DNA of 64,000 nucleotides from contig NZ_JAAOYO010000001.1 of assembly GCF_011759505.1 (NCBI RefSeq), positions 496,001 through 560,000 on the forward strand, written 5' to 3'. Within the stretch, counting starts at the first letter, position 1; the number at the start of each line of letters is the position of its first letter. The notes beneath the pieces were generated by a model. That model was not told where the DNA came from. It saw only the letters and a program-made list of their open reading frames with translations, and ran no database searches. This DNA comes from Curtobacterium salicis (GTDB taxonomy: Bacteria > Actinomycetota > Actinomycetes > Actinomycetales > Microbacteriaceae). This document shows, in pieces, positions 33,225-42,431 of this stretch. A program made the translations under genes and the position numbers.

Positions 33225-34178
33225 TCAGAGCGTGCGGACCGGGACCCCGAGCAGGCGGACCGTGTCCGGGGTGCCGGTCTCCTCGGCGCCGATCGCGAGC
33301 ACCCCGGCGATCGGGACCCCGACCTCGACCACGGCGGTCAGCATCGCGACGGCGTCCTCGTGCTTCCGGCCGACGTCGACGACGACCCACACCTGGTCCG
33401 GCGCGAGCGACGCGGTGGTCGCCACGTCGGTCCACGCGGCGACGGCGAGCAGTGCCACGCCGTCCCGGACCGCGTCGGCGCGGGCGAGGATCCCGCTCCG
33501 TCGGTCCGAGGCGGCCGTGGCGCGGAGGGCGTGCCGGTTCGCGAAGACCCCGGCGGCAGCGTCCACGTCGGTGGCCCGGCCGACGAGCAGGACCAGGTCG
33601 CCGTCCGCGGAACGGACGGCCGGGGCGGGCGGCGGCGCGGCCGGCGCGCCGGAGGCCGCGCCGGCGGCTCCGGGGGCGACCAGCTCGGCACGGAGGTCGG
33701 CCCACGGGTCGGGCTCCGGGCCTCCCGGCAGGCTGGTCACGGACGCGACGGCGCCGTCGGTCGCGGACGGGAGGCCCGGCTCGGCCGTCGTTGGTCGGGC
33801 GCCGGTCCGGCGCGGCGGGGCCAGCCCGTCCGACGCGAAGCCGTCCAGCACCGACGCGAAGGCGTCTGCCCGGGTCGTGGCGGTGCCGTCGGACTCGGCG
33901 ATGCGGGACTCGGCCGCCTCGGCGTCGGCGAGGAGCGCCGCGATCCCGACCCGCTTGGCCGGCGAGGACGCGATGGCGACGCGCGCGGTCGGCGGGTCGA
34001 GCGGGTCGGGGACCTCGACGACGGCCTCGACGTGCGCCTTCCGGAACAGCCCCGCGACGCCACCGGTGGTGACGCGTTCGGCCGAGACGATGCGCGCGCC
34101 GGGGCCGAACTCGGCGAGGACGCCGGCGCGGACCTCGTCGAGCGTGGCGCCGCTACGCTGCGATCGGATCGGCGGCAC
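33225..34178 (-). CDS. FlhF-like protein lacking a P-loop
   Basis: This 317-residue protein sits where flhF often lies, after flhA. Its N terminus (ATLDEVRAGVLAEFGPGARI and GGVAGLFRK, about residues 9-46) resembles the FlhF N-terminal region. The C-terminal part (about 200-317, with LVLLVGRATDVDAA, VWVVVDVGRKH and VRLLGVPVRTL) looks like a decayed SRP-type GTPase domain. No GxxGxGKT P-loop is seen; the equivalent reads VGRATDVD. A Pro/Ala linker joins the two. The GTG start at 34178 has gggag upstream and overlaps flhA by 26 nt. It may help place or assemble flagella without GTP hydrolysis. Confidence 0.65.
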   Translation of the reverse strand: MPPIRSQRSGATLDEVRAGVLAEFGPGARIVSAERVTTGGVAGLFRKAHVEAVVEVPDPLDPPTARVAIASSPAKRVGIAALLADAEAAESRIAESDGTATTRADAFASVLDGFASDGLAPPRRTGARPTTAEPGLPSATDGAVASVTSLPGGPEPDPWADLRAELVAPGAAGAASGAPAAPPPAPAVRSADGDLVLLVGRATDVDAAAGVFANRHALRATAASDRRSGILARADAVRDGVALLAVAAWTDVATTASLAPDQVWVVVDVGRKHEDAVAMLTAVVEVGVPIAGVLAIGAEETGTPDTVRLLGVPVRTL

Positions 34179-36207
34179 GGACCACTCCCACGGTCTCGAT
34201 GGTGGAGCCCGCGGCGGTGGCCTCCTGGTACGACAGCACCGGCAGGCCGTTCGCCTGCGCGGACACCATGCGGTGCACGGCCGGGCGGAGCTGCGGCGCA
34301 CACACCAGCACGGCAGACAGTCCCTGGTCCTCGACGGCGCGGACCGAGTCGCGGACCGAACCGAGGACCTGCTCGATGCGGTGCGCGTCGAGCAGGATCT
34401 GGCTGCCCTGCTCGGACGGTCGGAGTCCCTCGAGCATCGCCTGCTCGAGCACCGGGTCGATCATGATCACGCGGAGCACCGTGCCGTCGAGGTGCCGGGC
34501 GGCGAGCACCGGGCCGAGCGCGGCACGTGCCGACTCGACGAGACCCTCGGGGTCGGTGGAGACCTTCGCGCGGAGGGTCAGCGCCTCGCAGATCCGGCCG
34601 AGGTCGTTGATCGGAACCCGCTCGGCGAGCAGCCCCTGCAGGACGCGCTGCAGCTCGGCCATCGAGAGCATGCCCGGGACGAGCTCCTCGACGGCCGCGG
34701 GGTTGACCTGCTTGACCCCCTCGGTCAGGACCTTGACGTCCTCGCGGGTGAGCAGGCGCGCGGCGTTGTCGCCGATGACGGCCTGCAGGTGGGTGACGAG
34801 CACGGACACCCGGTCGATCACGGTCGCGCCGGTCATCTCCGCGGCGTGCCGGAGCTCGGCGGGGATCCACTTGCCCGCCAGGCCGAACACGGGCTCGACG
34901 GTCGGGTCGCCGGGCAGGCCGTCGAGCTGCTCGCCGAGGGCCAGGACGCTCCGGGCCGGCGCGGTGCCCCGGCCCGCCTCGACCCCGGCGATCCGGATGG
35001 CGTACGTCGCGGGCGGCAGGTCGATGCTGTCGCGGGTGCGGACCGGCGGGACCACGACGCCCATGTCGATCGCGATCTTCCGGCGGAGGGCCCGGACCCG
35101 GCCGAGCAGGTCGTCGGAGGCGCCGGACACCATGTCGACGAGATCGGGTGCGAGCAGGATCTCGAGCGCGTGCACCCGCATCTGCTCGAGGAGGTCCTCG
35201 GGGGTGTCGCTCGCGGGCGCGGCCGCCGCGATGGCCTGCTGCTCGGCGGCCGACGCCGCGGCGCGCTTGGCGTTCTGCCCGATCCGCCACCCGGTGAAGA
35301 GCAGGGTCGCGCCGATGAGCAGGAACGGCAGGATCGGCATGCCGGGGATGAACCCCATCGCGATCGCGGCCGCGCCGGCGATGATCAGCGCGGTACGGGA
35401 CTGCGACAGCTGGTCGGACGCCGACGTGCCGATGTCGGACTCGGCGCCGGAGCGGGTGACGATCATGCCGGTCGACACGGCCATCAGGAGCGCCGGGATC
35501 TGGGACACGAGGCCGTCACCGATGGTGAGGATGCCGTAGTGCGACAGCGCGTCCGTGATCGACATGCCGTTCTGCAGCATGCCGATGGCGATGCCACCGA
35601 CCAGGTTGATGACGAGGATCAGGATGCCGGCGATCGCGTCGCCCTTGACGAACTTCGACGCACCGTCCATGGCGCCGTAGAAGTCCGCCTCGGCGGACAC
35701 CGCCGCGCGACGCTCCTTGGCCTGGACGTCCGTGATGAGCCCGGCGTTGAGGTCGGCGTCGATCGCCATCTGCTTGCCCGGCATCGCGTCGAGGGTGAAG
35801 CGTGCGCCGACCTCGGCGACGCGCTCGGCGCCCTTCGTGACGACGACGAACTGGATCACCACGAGGATGAGGAAGATCACCGCGCCGATGATGACCGATC
35901 CCGCGACGGCGACGTGCCCGAACGCCTGGATGACGTCGCCCGCGAACCCCTGCGCGAGCACGAGACGGGTCGAGGCGACGTTGAGCCCGAGCCGGAACAA
36001 CGTCGCGACGAGCAGCAGCGACGGGAACACCGAGAAGTCGAGGGGCTTCTTGACGAACAGCGTCGTGAGCAGGATCACCAGCGCCAGCAGGATGTTGCAG
36101 ATGATGAGCACGTCCAGCAGGAACGGCGGCACCGGCAGGATCAGCAGCAGGATGATGCCGACGATGAGCACCGGGACGGCGAACTTCGGCAGGTCGGCGC
36201 GCTTCAT
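34153..36207 (-). CDS. flhA: Flagellar export protein FlhA
   Basis: This 684-residue protein is FlhA, the major export-gate subunit of the flagellar type III secretion system. About eight membrane helices span residues 10-310. The conserved FHIPEP-region equivalent lies in the early cytoplasmic loop, with LFRLGLNVASTRLVL (about 66-80). The C-terminal cytoplasmic half (about 330-684) docks chaperone-substrate complexes. ATG 36207 overlaps the flhB stop (ATGA). Length is normal (about 690). It is part of an intact export-gate gene set here. Confidence 0.96.
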   Translation of the reverse strand: MKRADLPKFAVPVLIVGIILLLILPVPPFLLDVLIICNILLALVILLTTLFVKKPLDFSVFPSLLLVATLFRLGLNVASTRLVLAQGFAGDVIQAFGHVAVAGSVIIGAVIFLILVVIQFVVVTKGAERVAEVGARFTLDAMPGKQMAIDADLNAGLITDVQAKERRAAVSAEADFYGAMDGASKFVKGDAIAGILILVINLVGGIAIGMLQNGMSITDALSHYGILTIGDGLVSQIPALLMAVSTGMIVTRSGAESDIGTSASDQLSQSRTALIIAGAAAIAMGFIPGMPILPFLLIGATLLFTGWRIGQNAKRAAASAAEQQAIAAAAPASDTPEDLLEQMRVHALEILLAPDLVDMVSGASDDLLGRVRALRRKIAIDMGVVVPPVRTRDSIDLPPATYAIRIAGVEAGRGTAPARSVLALGEQLDGLPGDPTVEPVFGLAGKWIPAELRHAAEMTGATVIDRVSVLVTHLQAVIGDNAARLLTREDVKVLTEGVKQVNPAAVEELVPGMLSMAELQRVLQGLLAERVPINDLGRICEALTLRAKVSTDPEGLVESARAALGPVLAARHLDGTVLRVIMIDPVLEQAMLEGLRPSEQGSQILLDAHRIEQVLGSVRDSVRAVEDQGLSAVLVCAPQLRPAVHRMVSAQANGLPVLSYQEATAAGSTIETVGVVRAADPIAA

Positions 36208-37403
36208 GCGGGGAGGGCCTCTCCGGGAGTGTTGTCGGTGACGGGACGCGGGGTCCGGAGCTTCCGGGGGCGGACGTCGCCGCTGAGCGTGGTCGGGTCG
36301 AGCACGGTGGCGACCTCCTCCGGGGTGGTGGGACGGGGCGGGGTGTGCGTGCCGGCGGTGGCCCCGCGGGCGGCGAGCGTCATGACGAAGGACAGGACAC
36401 GGGCGACGGGCGTGTAGAGGTCGACCGGGATCTCCTGGCCGAGCTCGCACGCCGCGTGCAGCGCACGGGTGAGCGGGATGTCCTGCACCATCGGCACGCG
36501 TTCCTCGGTGGCCTTCTGCCGGATGGCTTCCGCGACCGGACCGGCCCCCTTCGCGACGACCCGGGGCGCGGACTTCCCGGCCTCGTACCGGATCGCGACG
36601 GCGTAGTGCGTCGGGTTGGTCATCACGACGTCGGCGGTCCCGATCGCGGCGATCATCCGGTTGCGGCTGGCGGCGAGCTGTCGGGAACGGCGCTGCGACT
36701 TCACGAGCGGGTCGCCCTCGGCCTGCTTGTTCTCGTCCTTGACCTCGCGCTTGGTCATCATCGTGCGCTTGCGGTTCCGGCGGACGACCACGAACACGTC
36801 GAGGGCGGCGAGGACCAGCCCGGCGGCGATCGCGGCCCGGAGCAGGGTGCCCGCGCCGGCTCCGGCGGCCTCGAGGACGCTCGTCAGCGGCAGGGACCCG
36901 CTCGACATGAGGACGGGGACGAGTCCCTGGACGGCGAACCAGAGCACCAGTCCGACGACCGCGGTCTTCAGCAGGGCCTTCAGCCCGTTCCAGAGCGCCT
37001 GGGTGCCGAACACCCGCTTGACGCCGGCCACCGGGTCGAAGTGGTCCGGCTCGGGGGTCAGCTTCTTGATGTGGACCCCGCCCTGCGCGACCGCGACGGC
37101 GAGCACCGCGACCGCGACCACCCCGAGCATCGGGCCGACCGTGCTACCGATCGAGGCGAGGGCGTCGTCGAGCACGTGCCGCATGGTGCCGATGCTCGGG
37201 TCCGCGATGACGAGCGTCACCGCGTGGAGCTGCTGCTGCCCGGCGGACGAGGCGTGCCCGATGGTCGACGGGATCATCAGCGCGGCGACGGCGATGCCGA
37301 TCCAGGCGCTGAGGTCCTGTGACCGGCCGAGCTGGCCCTTCCGGTGGACCTCGCGCATCCGCTTCTGCGATGCCTGTTCGGAGCGTTCTCCGCTGTCCGA
37401 CAC
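36204..37403 (-). CDS. flhB: Flagellar export switch protein FlhB
   Basis: This 399-residue protein is FlhB, which controls the switch from rod/hook to filament export. After four membrane helices (about residues 30-215) the cytoplasmic domain carries the self-cleaving NPTH motif in VMTNPTHYAVAIRYE (about 264-278). The N terminus (GERSEQASQKRMREVHRKGQ) is typical. A tail of about 45 Pro/Thr/Arg-rich residues extends past the usual end. The GTG start lies 4 nt after the fliR stop. Confidence 0.96.
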   Translation of the reverse strand: MSDSGERSEQASQKRMREVHRKGQLGRSQDLSAWIGIAVAALMIPSTIGHASSAGQQQLHAVTLVIADPSIGTMRHVLDDALASIGSTVGPMLGVVAVAVLAVAVAQGGVHIKKLTPEPDHFDPVAGVKRVFGTQALWNGLKALLKTAVVGLVLWFAVQGLVPVLMSSGSLPLTSVLEAAGAGAGTLLRAAIAAGLVLAALDVFVVVRRNRKRTMMTKREVKDENKQAEGDPLVKSQRRSRQLAASRNRMIAAIGTADVVMTNPTHYAVAIRYEAGKSAPRVVAKGAGPVAEAIRQKATEERVPMVQDIPLTRALHAACELGQEIPVDLYTPVARVLSFVMTLAARGATAGTHTPPRPTTPEEVATVLDPTTLSGDVRPRKLRTPRPVTDNTPGEALPA

Positions 37404-37407
37404 GTCG

Positions 37408-38169
37408 TCACCCCCTGCCCGTGATGGCCTGGACGGCGTCGCCGGTGAGCGAGGACACCACGCTCGGCAGCGCCATGAAGAGCGCGCCGGCGAACAGGAC
37501 GGTGAGGCCGATCTTGATCGGGAAGCCCATCTGGAACGCGTTGAGCGCGGGGGCGACGCGGGTCAGCAGGCCGAGTCCGACGTCGGCGAGGAACAGGACG
37601 ACGACGAGCGGCCCGGCGATCTGCAGCGCGGCCAGGAACATCTGCCCGAACGCGGCGATGAGCATCGGGGCGACGCCGTCGACCGGGAACCGACCGCCCA
37701 CGAGCGGGACACCGTCGAACGAGCGGACCAGGCCGCCGATGATGAGCTGGTAGCCGCCCGAGGCGAAGAGCAGCGCGAGCGACGCCATCTGGAACAGCCG
37801 GGTGAACTGGGCACCGTTCACCTGGGACTGCGGGTCGTACGCCTGCGCGAGCGTGAACCCGCCGAACAGGTCCACGAGGGCGCCCGCGGACTGCACGGCG
37901 GCGAACACGAGGTACACCATGAAGCCCAGCACCAGGCCGACGAGCAGCTGCGTGACCAGGGCGACGAGGAACGCGGCCGTGTCGAGCTGCTCGTACCCGG
38001 CGGTCACCTTCGGGGCCACGCCGATCGCGAGGCCCAGCCCGAGGATCACCTTCACCACACCGGGGAACGCCTTGTAGGAGAACGGCGGGGCGACGACGAA
38101 GAACGCGACGAGCCGGACCCCGGCGAGCATCGTGCCCTCGAGTCGGGCGGCGTCGACGACGAGGTCCAT
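37408..38169 (-). CDS. fliR: Flagellar export protein FliR
   Basis: This 253-residue membrane protein is FliR, part of the FliPQR export core. It has about six hydrophobic segments, with FFVVAPPFSYKAFPG (about residues 22-36) and PLVVVLFLADVGLGLLTR, both family-typical. Its ATG shares one base with the fliQ stop, so translation is coupled. Length matches the family (about 255). Confidence 0.95.
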   Translation of the reverse strand: MDLVVDAARLEGTMLAGVRLVAFFVVAPPFSYKAFPGVVKVILGLGLAIGVAPKVTAGYEQLDTAAFLVALVTQLLVGLVLGFMVYLVFAAVQSAGALVDLFGGFTLAQAYDPQSQVNGAQFTRLFQMASLALLFASGGYQLIIGGLVRSFDGVPLVGGRFPVDGVAPMLIAAFGQMFLAALQIAGPLVVVLFLADVGLGLLTRVAPALNAFQMGFPIKIGLTVLFAGALFMALPSVVSSLTGDAVQAITGRG

Positions 38170-38444
38170 CAGCCGCTCCCGAGCAGCTTCGGGATCATGT
38201 CGAACGCCACGTGCGTGAACGCGATCATCTCGGAGATCATCCAGTTGCCGCAGACGACCAGGGCGATGGCGACGGCCAGGGCCTTCGGCACGAACGAGAG
38301 CGTGACCTCCTGGATCTGCGTCACGGACTGGAACAGCGAGATCGCGAACCCGACGACGAGCGAGGTGATGAGCACGGGGGCGGCGAGCTTGCCGGCGACG
38401 AGGAGCGCCTGGAGGGTGAGGTCGATGACCGCCTGCTGGTTCAC
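38169..38444 (-). CDS. fliQ: Flagellar export protein FliQ
   Basis: This 91-residue protein with two membrane helices is FliQ. The family stretch ISLFQSVTQIQEVTLSFVPK (about residues 35-54) is almost unchanged. It starts with GTG, 24 nt after the fliP stop. Confidence 0.96.
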   Translation of the reverse strand: MNQQAVIDLTLQALLVAGKLAAPVLITSLVVGFAISLFQSVTQIQEVTLSFVPKALAVAIALVVCGNWMISEMIAFTHVAFDMIPKLLGSG

Positions 38445-38468
38445 GCGTGCCTCCCGGACGTGGTGCGG

Positions 38469-39296
38469 CTAGACAACGTGGTAGCTCTCGATGAGCGAGG
38501 TGATGATGAGCCCCCAGCCGTCGACCAGCACGAACAGCAGGATCTTGAACGGCAGCGAGATCATCACCGGCGGGAGCATCATCATGCCCATCGACATCAG
38601 CGCCGCGGAGACGACGAGGTCGATGACGAGGAACGGGATGAAGATGACGAACCCGATGATGAACGCGCTGCGGAGCTCGGAGATGATGAACGCCGGGATG
38701 ACGGTGGTCATCGGCACGTCGCTCATGTGCTTGGGGTTCGCCTGACCGGCGGCCCGGGTGATGAGGGCGACGTCCTCGTCACGGGTCTGGTGCAGCATGA
38801 ACGTCCGGAGCGGCTTGGTGCCGATCTCGACGGCCTGCTGGAAGTCGAGGTGCCCGGCCAGGTACGGCTGCAGGGCGTCGTCGTTGACGTGCCCGATGAC
38901 CGGTGCCATCACGAACAGCGACAGGAACAGGGCGAGTCCGGCGATCACCTGGTTCGGCGGGATCGACTGCAGACCGAGCGCGTTCCGGGTCATCGCGAGG
39001 ACGACGAAGATCTTCGTGAACGACGTCATCATGAGCAGCAGCGCCGGGGCGACGCTGAGCAGGGTGATCCCGATGAGCGTGACGACGGCCGAGGACGGCG
39101 TGCCGTCGGGGCCGTTGACGTCGACGCTGAAGCCACCGGTCGACGGTGTCGGCGGGGCGGTCGGCGCCGCCGGAGCGGTGGGCTGGACGACCCCGGCAGC
39201 GTGCGCGCCGGTCGTGGTGAGCATGAGGAACCCCGCGACGACGGTCACGCCGAGCAGGACGAGCAGCAGGAGCCGACCCGTGCGGGCCGCGCTCAC
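38469..39296 (-). CDS. fliP: Flagellar export protein FliP
   Basis: This 275-residue protein is FliP. A cleavable signal peptide (about residues 1-34) precedes a short Pro/Ala-rich segment. Four membrane helices follow with the family signatures MTSFTKIFVVLAMTRNALG (about 91-109) and GMMMLPPVMISLPFKILLFV (about 236-255). The GTG start at 39296 overlaps the fliO stop (GTGA); longer readings upstream are not FliP-like. Confidence 0.95.
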   Translation of the reverse strand: MSAARTGRLLLLVLLGVTVVAGFLMLTTTGAHAAGVVQPTAPAAPTAPPTPSTGGFSVDVNGPDGTPSSAVVTLIGITLLSVAPALLLMMTSFTKIFVVLAMTRNALGLQSIPPNQVIAGLALFLSLFVMAPVIGHVNDDALQPYLAGHLDFQQAVEIGTKPLRTFMLHQTRDEDVALITRAAGQANPKHMSDVPMTTVIPAFIISELRSAFIIGFVIFIPFLVIDLVVSAALMSMGMMMLPPVMISLPFKILLFVLVDGWGLIITSLIESYHVV

Positions 39297-39835
39297 CCGG
39301 TCCGCCGGGAGCGGAGCGCCGACGCCGCCTGACGCCAGGTGTCCACGGACAGGACGGAACCCTGCAGCTGCGCGGCGGTCGGGACGACCGAGGCGGTGCG
39401 GGGCGCGGCACGTCGTCCGCGCGGTCGCAGCGGCAGGGTGTCGTCGGTCACGGCAGCGGCGGTGTCGGACGGGAGGCTCGCTCCGGCCCCGTCCTGCCGG
39501 TCCAGTTCCGCACGGAACGCGTCCGCCGTCGGCAGCGCGACCGGACCCGTCACGATCGTGAGCTCCGGCGCGGGCGCCTGGCCGCTCGTGAGGAGGGTCA
39601 CGCCGTGCTCGGCCACGCCGAGGACGAGCCGCTCCCCGTCGACGTCCACCACGACCACGCTCGCCTTGCCGCCGATGCCCTGACGGGCGACGACCTCGAG
39701 CGACGCCGAACGGCGTCCCCGGGTCCGTCCCGCGCCGAACTGCCCCTTCTGCATGCGTCGGTGCAGCACCCACATGAGGGCGAGCACCACGCCGAGGGAG
39801 AGCGCGACGCGGAGCGCGATGACGAGCGTGTCCAC
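39293..39835 (-). CDS. fliO: Flagellar biosynthesis protein FliO
   Basis: This 180-residue protein fits FliO, which helps FliP assemble. One membrane helix is present (about residues 3-20), then a basic patch and an SH3-like core with LEVVARQGIGGKASVVVVDV (about 38-57). The C-terminal 90 residues are low in complexity. GTG 39835 is chosen because the membrane helix follows directly and the fliN stop is 4 nt upstream. Weakly conserved in sequence; position between fliN and fliP supports the call. Confidence 0.85.
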   Translation of the reverse strand: MDTLVIALRVALSLGVVLALMWVLHRRMQKGQFGAGRTRGRRSASLEVVARQGIGGKASVVVVDVDGERLVLGVAEHGVTLLTSGQAPAPELTIVTGPVALPTADAFRAELDRQDGAGASLPSDTAAAVTDDTLPLRPRGRRAAPRTASVVPTAAQLQGSVLSVDTWRQAASALRSRRTG

Positions 39836-39839
39836 CGGG

Positions 39840-40553
39840 TCAGACCGTCTCGGCGACGTCGAGGATCTTGGTGATGCGGACGGCGTAGTCCTGGTCGACG
39901 ACGACGACCTCGCCGTGGGCGATGAGCCGGCCGTTGAGGAGCACGTCGGCGGGGGCGCCTGCCGACCGGTCGAGCTCGACGACGGCGCCGGGCTCCATGC
40001 CGAGCACGTCACGCACGGACATCCGGGTGCGGCCGATCTCGACGGTGAGGGTCATCTCGACGCTGTTGATGCGGCCGAGGTTGCCGGCGGACGGCACCGG
40101 TGCGGCCACGATCGGCTCGGCGACGGTGCCGTTCTCGCGGATCCGGATCGCCACCCAGCCCATCGGCTGCCCAGCGGCGGTCAGGGCGAACACCACGGCC
40201 TCCGGGTCGGCGACGAGCGCGACGGCGGAGTCGCGGCGGCCCTCGCCGAGCACACCCGCACCGAGGGGTGCGACGGCGGCCTCGAGCGACGGACGGAGGA
40301 CGTCGGCGACGGAGACGAGACCGGAGTCGACGCCGCCCGCGGCCGTGATGGCGGTGAGGTCGAGCAGCACCACGGCGAGGTCCGCGGAGACGCCACCGAC
40401 GAACGAGGCGACCACGGCGTCCGCGGCACGTGCCTGCAGGTCGGGCGTCGGGCCTCCCGGCTGCACGACGGCGACGAGCGGGACGGCGGTGGGCAGCGCG
40501 TTCGCGAGCGCCTCGGCGGCGGTCGTGTGCAGCGTGGAGGTGACGACGGTCAT
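39840..40553 (-). CDS. fliN: Flagellar switch protein FliN (extended form)
   Basis: This 237-residue protein ends in a SpoA/FliN domain (about residues 155-235) with GRTRMSVRDVLGMEPGAVVELD and the GEVVVVDQDYAVRITKI strand. The first 140 residues form an extra domain absent from short FliN proteins, with a CheC-like look (VLRPSLEAAVAPLGAG), as in FliY-type proteins. It may bind a chemotaxis regulator. It sits in the C-ring with FliM, which it overlaps by ATGA. Confidence 0.9.
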   Translation of the reverse strand: MTVVTSTLHTTAAEALANALPTAVPLVAVVQPGGPTPDLQARAADAVVASFVGGVSADLAVVLLDLTAITAAGGVDSGLVSVADVLRPSLEAAVAPLGAGVLGEGRRDSAVALVADPEAVVFALTAAGQPMGWVAIRIRENGTVAEPIVAAPVPSAGNLGRINSVEMTLTVEIGRTRMSVRDVLGMEPGAVVELDRSAGAPADVLLNGRLIAHGEVVVVDQDYAVRITKILDVAETV

Positions 40554-41431
40554 GCGGACGGCTCCGATGCGGTGGTGGTGACGACGACGCCCGCGAGCCG
40601 CGAGCCGTTCGCGCCGACGGCGGCGGTGCCGACGGGCTCACCGTCGACGGAGATGGTGAGCGGGCGGTGCTGCGGGTGCGGCAGGGGCAGGACGTCGCCG
40701 ACGGTGAGGCCGAGGACCTGTGCCGGCAGCACGGTCGCGGGTGCGAAGCGGAGCGAGACGCCGACCGGCACGGCGGCGAGCTGTGCGTCGAGCAGTGCCT
40801 TCGCGTCGGCGGTCGAGACGTCGGCGGGTCGGTCGACGAGCTGCGGCAGGACGGCCTCGGCGGGAAGCGCGAGGGTCCCGGCGGCGAGGCGCTCCCCCAC
40901 CCGGATGCCGAAGGAGGCGACGATCATCAGGTCGGACTTCTGCGCGGCCTGAGCGAACTGGCTGTTGAACTGGAACGCCCCCGCGGTGACCGTCTGGTCG
41001 AGCAGCCCGCCGAGCGAGTACCGGAGGTCGTCGAGCGCGTCCTCGACCAGCCGGCGCACCAGGGCCTGCTCGATCGGGGTGAAGGTGCGCTCGGGTGTCG
41101 GCAGCGGCTTCGAGGCGCCGAGCGAGTGCGACACCCAGGCGAGGGCGGCGTCGAGCGGGACCTGCAGGACCCCCTTGGCCGGGACGCCCTCGATGGGCAG
41201 CAGGACCATGCCGGTGAGGGCCGGAAGGGATGCGGCGTACTCGTCGTAGGTCATCATCGCGACCTGGTCGCACGTGACCTGGCTGAGCACACGCACCTTG
41301 GCGGTCAACTGCGTGCCCCACTGCCGGGCGAACGTCTCGAAGGCGAGCTCGAGGACCCGGGCGTGCTCACGCGCGAGCGTCGACGGACGCGCGAAGTCGT
41401 ACACCTCGGGCGCGGTCAGGGTCTCGGTCAC
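40550..41431 (-). CDS. fliM: Flagellar motor switch protein FliM
   Basis: This 293-residue protein is FliM, the C-ring switch component. The CheC-like middle domain (about residues 35-215) has VHS-type helices and FNSQFAQAAQKSDLMIVASF. A SpoA domain follows (about 225-290) with VLGLTVGDVLPL. The N terminus starts MTETLTAPEVYDFARPS and lacks the LSQxEIDALL motif that binds CheY-P; no such motif appears in frame upstream either. The GTG at 41431 gives the family start. Slightly shorter than usual (about 330). Confidence 0.92.
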   Translation of the reverse strand: MTETLTAPEVYDFARPSTLAREHARVLELAFETFARQWGTQLTAKVRVLSQVTCDQVAMMTYDEYAASLPALTGMVLLPIEGVPAKGVLQVPLDAALAWVSHSLGASKPLPTPERTFTPIEQALVRRLVEDALDDLRYSLGGLLDQTVTAGAFQFNSQFAQAAQKSDLMIVASFGIRVGERLAAGTLALPAEAVLPQLVDRPADVSTADAKALLDAQLAAVPVGVSLRFAPATVLPAQVLGLTVGDVLPLPHPQHRPLTISVDGEPVGTAAVGANGSRLAGVVVTTTASEPSA

Positions 41432-41499
41432 GAGTCGTACTCTCGGCCGTCCGCGGACGACCGTCAGCTCTGGCCCCTCTTCTGGGGCGACGGTCGGTG

Positions 41500-42429
41500 C
41501 TACCCGGAACGGGCTCCGTCCTGCGCCTTCGCGAGGCTCGGCATGAGGGCGCTGACGTCCTGGTCGGCGTTCGACAGGACCACGATGTCGACGCGGCGGT
41601 TCAGGGCGAGGTCGCCGTCGGTGGTGCCCGTGGCGAGCGGCCGGCTCGACCCGAAGCCGACGGACTGGATGCGCGCCGCGGGCATCCCGCCGCGCTCGAC
41701 CAGGTCGCGCAGCACCCCGGTGGCGCGGGCCGCACTGAGTTCCCAGTTCGTGGCGTACGGGGCGGTGGAGTTGCGGCTGTCGGCGTGCCCCTCGACGCTG
41801 ACGTCGTGGTCGGCGCCGCGGAGCACCGGGGCGATGGCGTCCATGATCCGCTTCGCCTGGTCGGACAGGTCGGCGCTGTTCGTGCCGAAGTACGTCTCGC
41901 TGCCGATCAGCCGGACCGTGAGGCCGCGGGCGTCGACCGTGAACTGCACGTTCGTCGACTGCCCCGCCTTGTCGAGGTTGCCCTTGATCGCCGCCTCGAT
42001 CGCCCTGAGGTCGTCGAGTTCGGCCTGCGCAGCGTTCACGTCCGCCTTGGTCGCGGTCGCCGGGACGACGGTCGAGGCCGGGTCGACGTTGGTGTCCTTC
42101 GCACCCGACGCCGCGGTCGAGTGGTCGGCCTGCGCCTTGTCGACCGAGTAGCCGGAGCCGTCCTCGACCTGGTCCTTCGTGACGACGGTGCCGGAGGCGG
42201 TGTCGACCTTCTGCGACTTCACCTCGCCGAAGCCGGTGGCGAGCGAGTTCTTCAGCGCGATGTACTTGTCCTGGTCGACGGTCGACATCGCGAACAGCAC
42301 GAGGAACATGCACATGAGCACCGTGATCATGTCCATGTACGAGGCCATCCAGCGCTCGTCCGGGTGTTCGGCCTCGTCGTGACCGCCCTTCTTGCGACCG
42401 CGTCCGCGGCCGCGGGGGTTGGCGCTCAT
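41500..42429 (-). CDS. motB: Flagellar stator protein MotB
   Basis: This 309-residue protein is MotB. A basic N terminus precedes one membrane helix with the proton-binding Asp in WMASYMDMITVLMCMFLVLF (about residues 28-47). A linker follows, then an OmpA-type peptidoglycan-binding domain (about 165-290) with EGHADSRN and LSAARATGVLRDL. It anchors the stator to the wall. Only 2 nt separate it from motA. A 68-nt gap to fliM contains no gene. Confidence 0.95.
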   Translation of the reverse strand: MSANPRGRGRGRKKGGHDEAEHPDERWMASYMDMITVLMCMFLVLFAMSTVDQDKYIALKNSLATGFGEVKSQKVDTASGTVVTKDQVEDGSGYSVDKAQADHSTAASGAKDTNVDPASTVVPATATKADVNAAQAELDDLRAIEAAIKGNLDKAGQSTNVQFTVDARGLTVRLIGSETYFGTNSADLSDQAKRIMDAIAPVLRGADHDVSVEGHADSRNSTAPYATNWELSAARATGVLRDLVERGGMPAARIQSVGFGSSRPLATGTTDGDLALNRRVDIVVLSNADQDVSALMPSLAKAQDGARSG

Positions 42430-42431
42430 GA

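Noticed and set aside
34153-36450. A longer FlhA reading starting at 36450
   Set aside because: The extra residues overlap flhB and are not FlhA-like; ATG 36207 gives the family start and an ATGA overlap.
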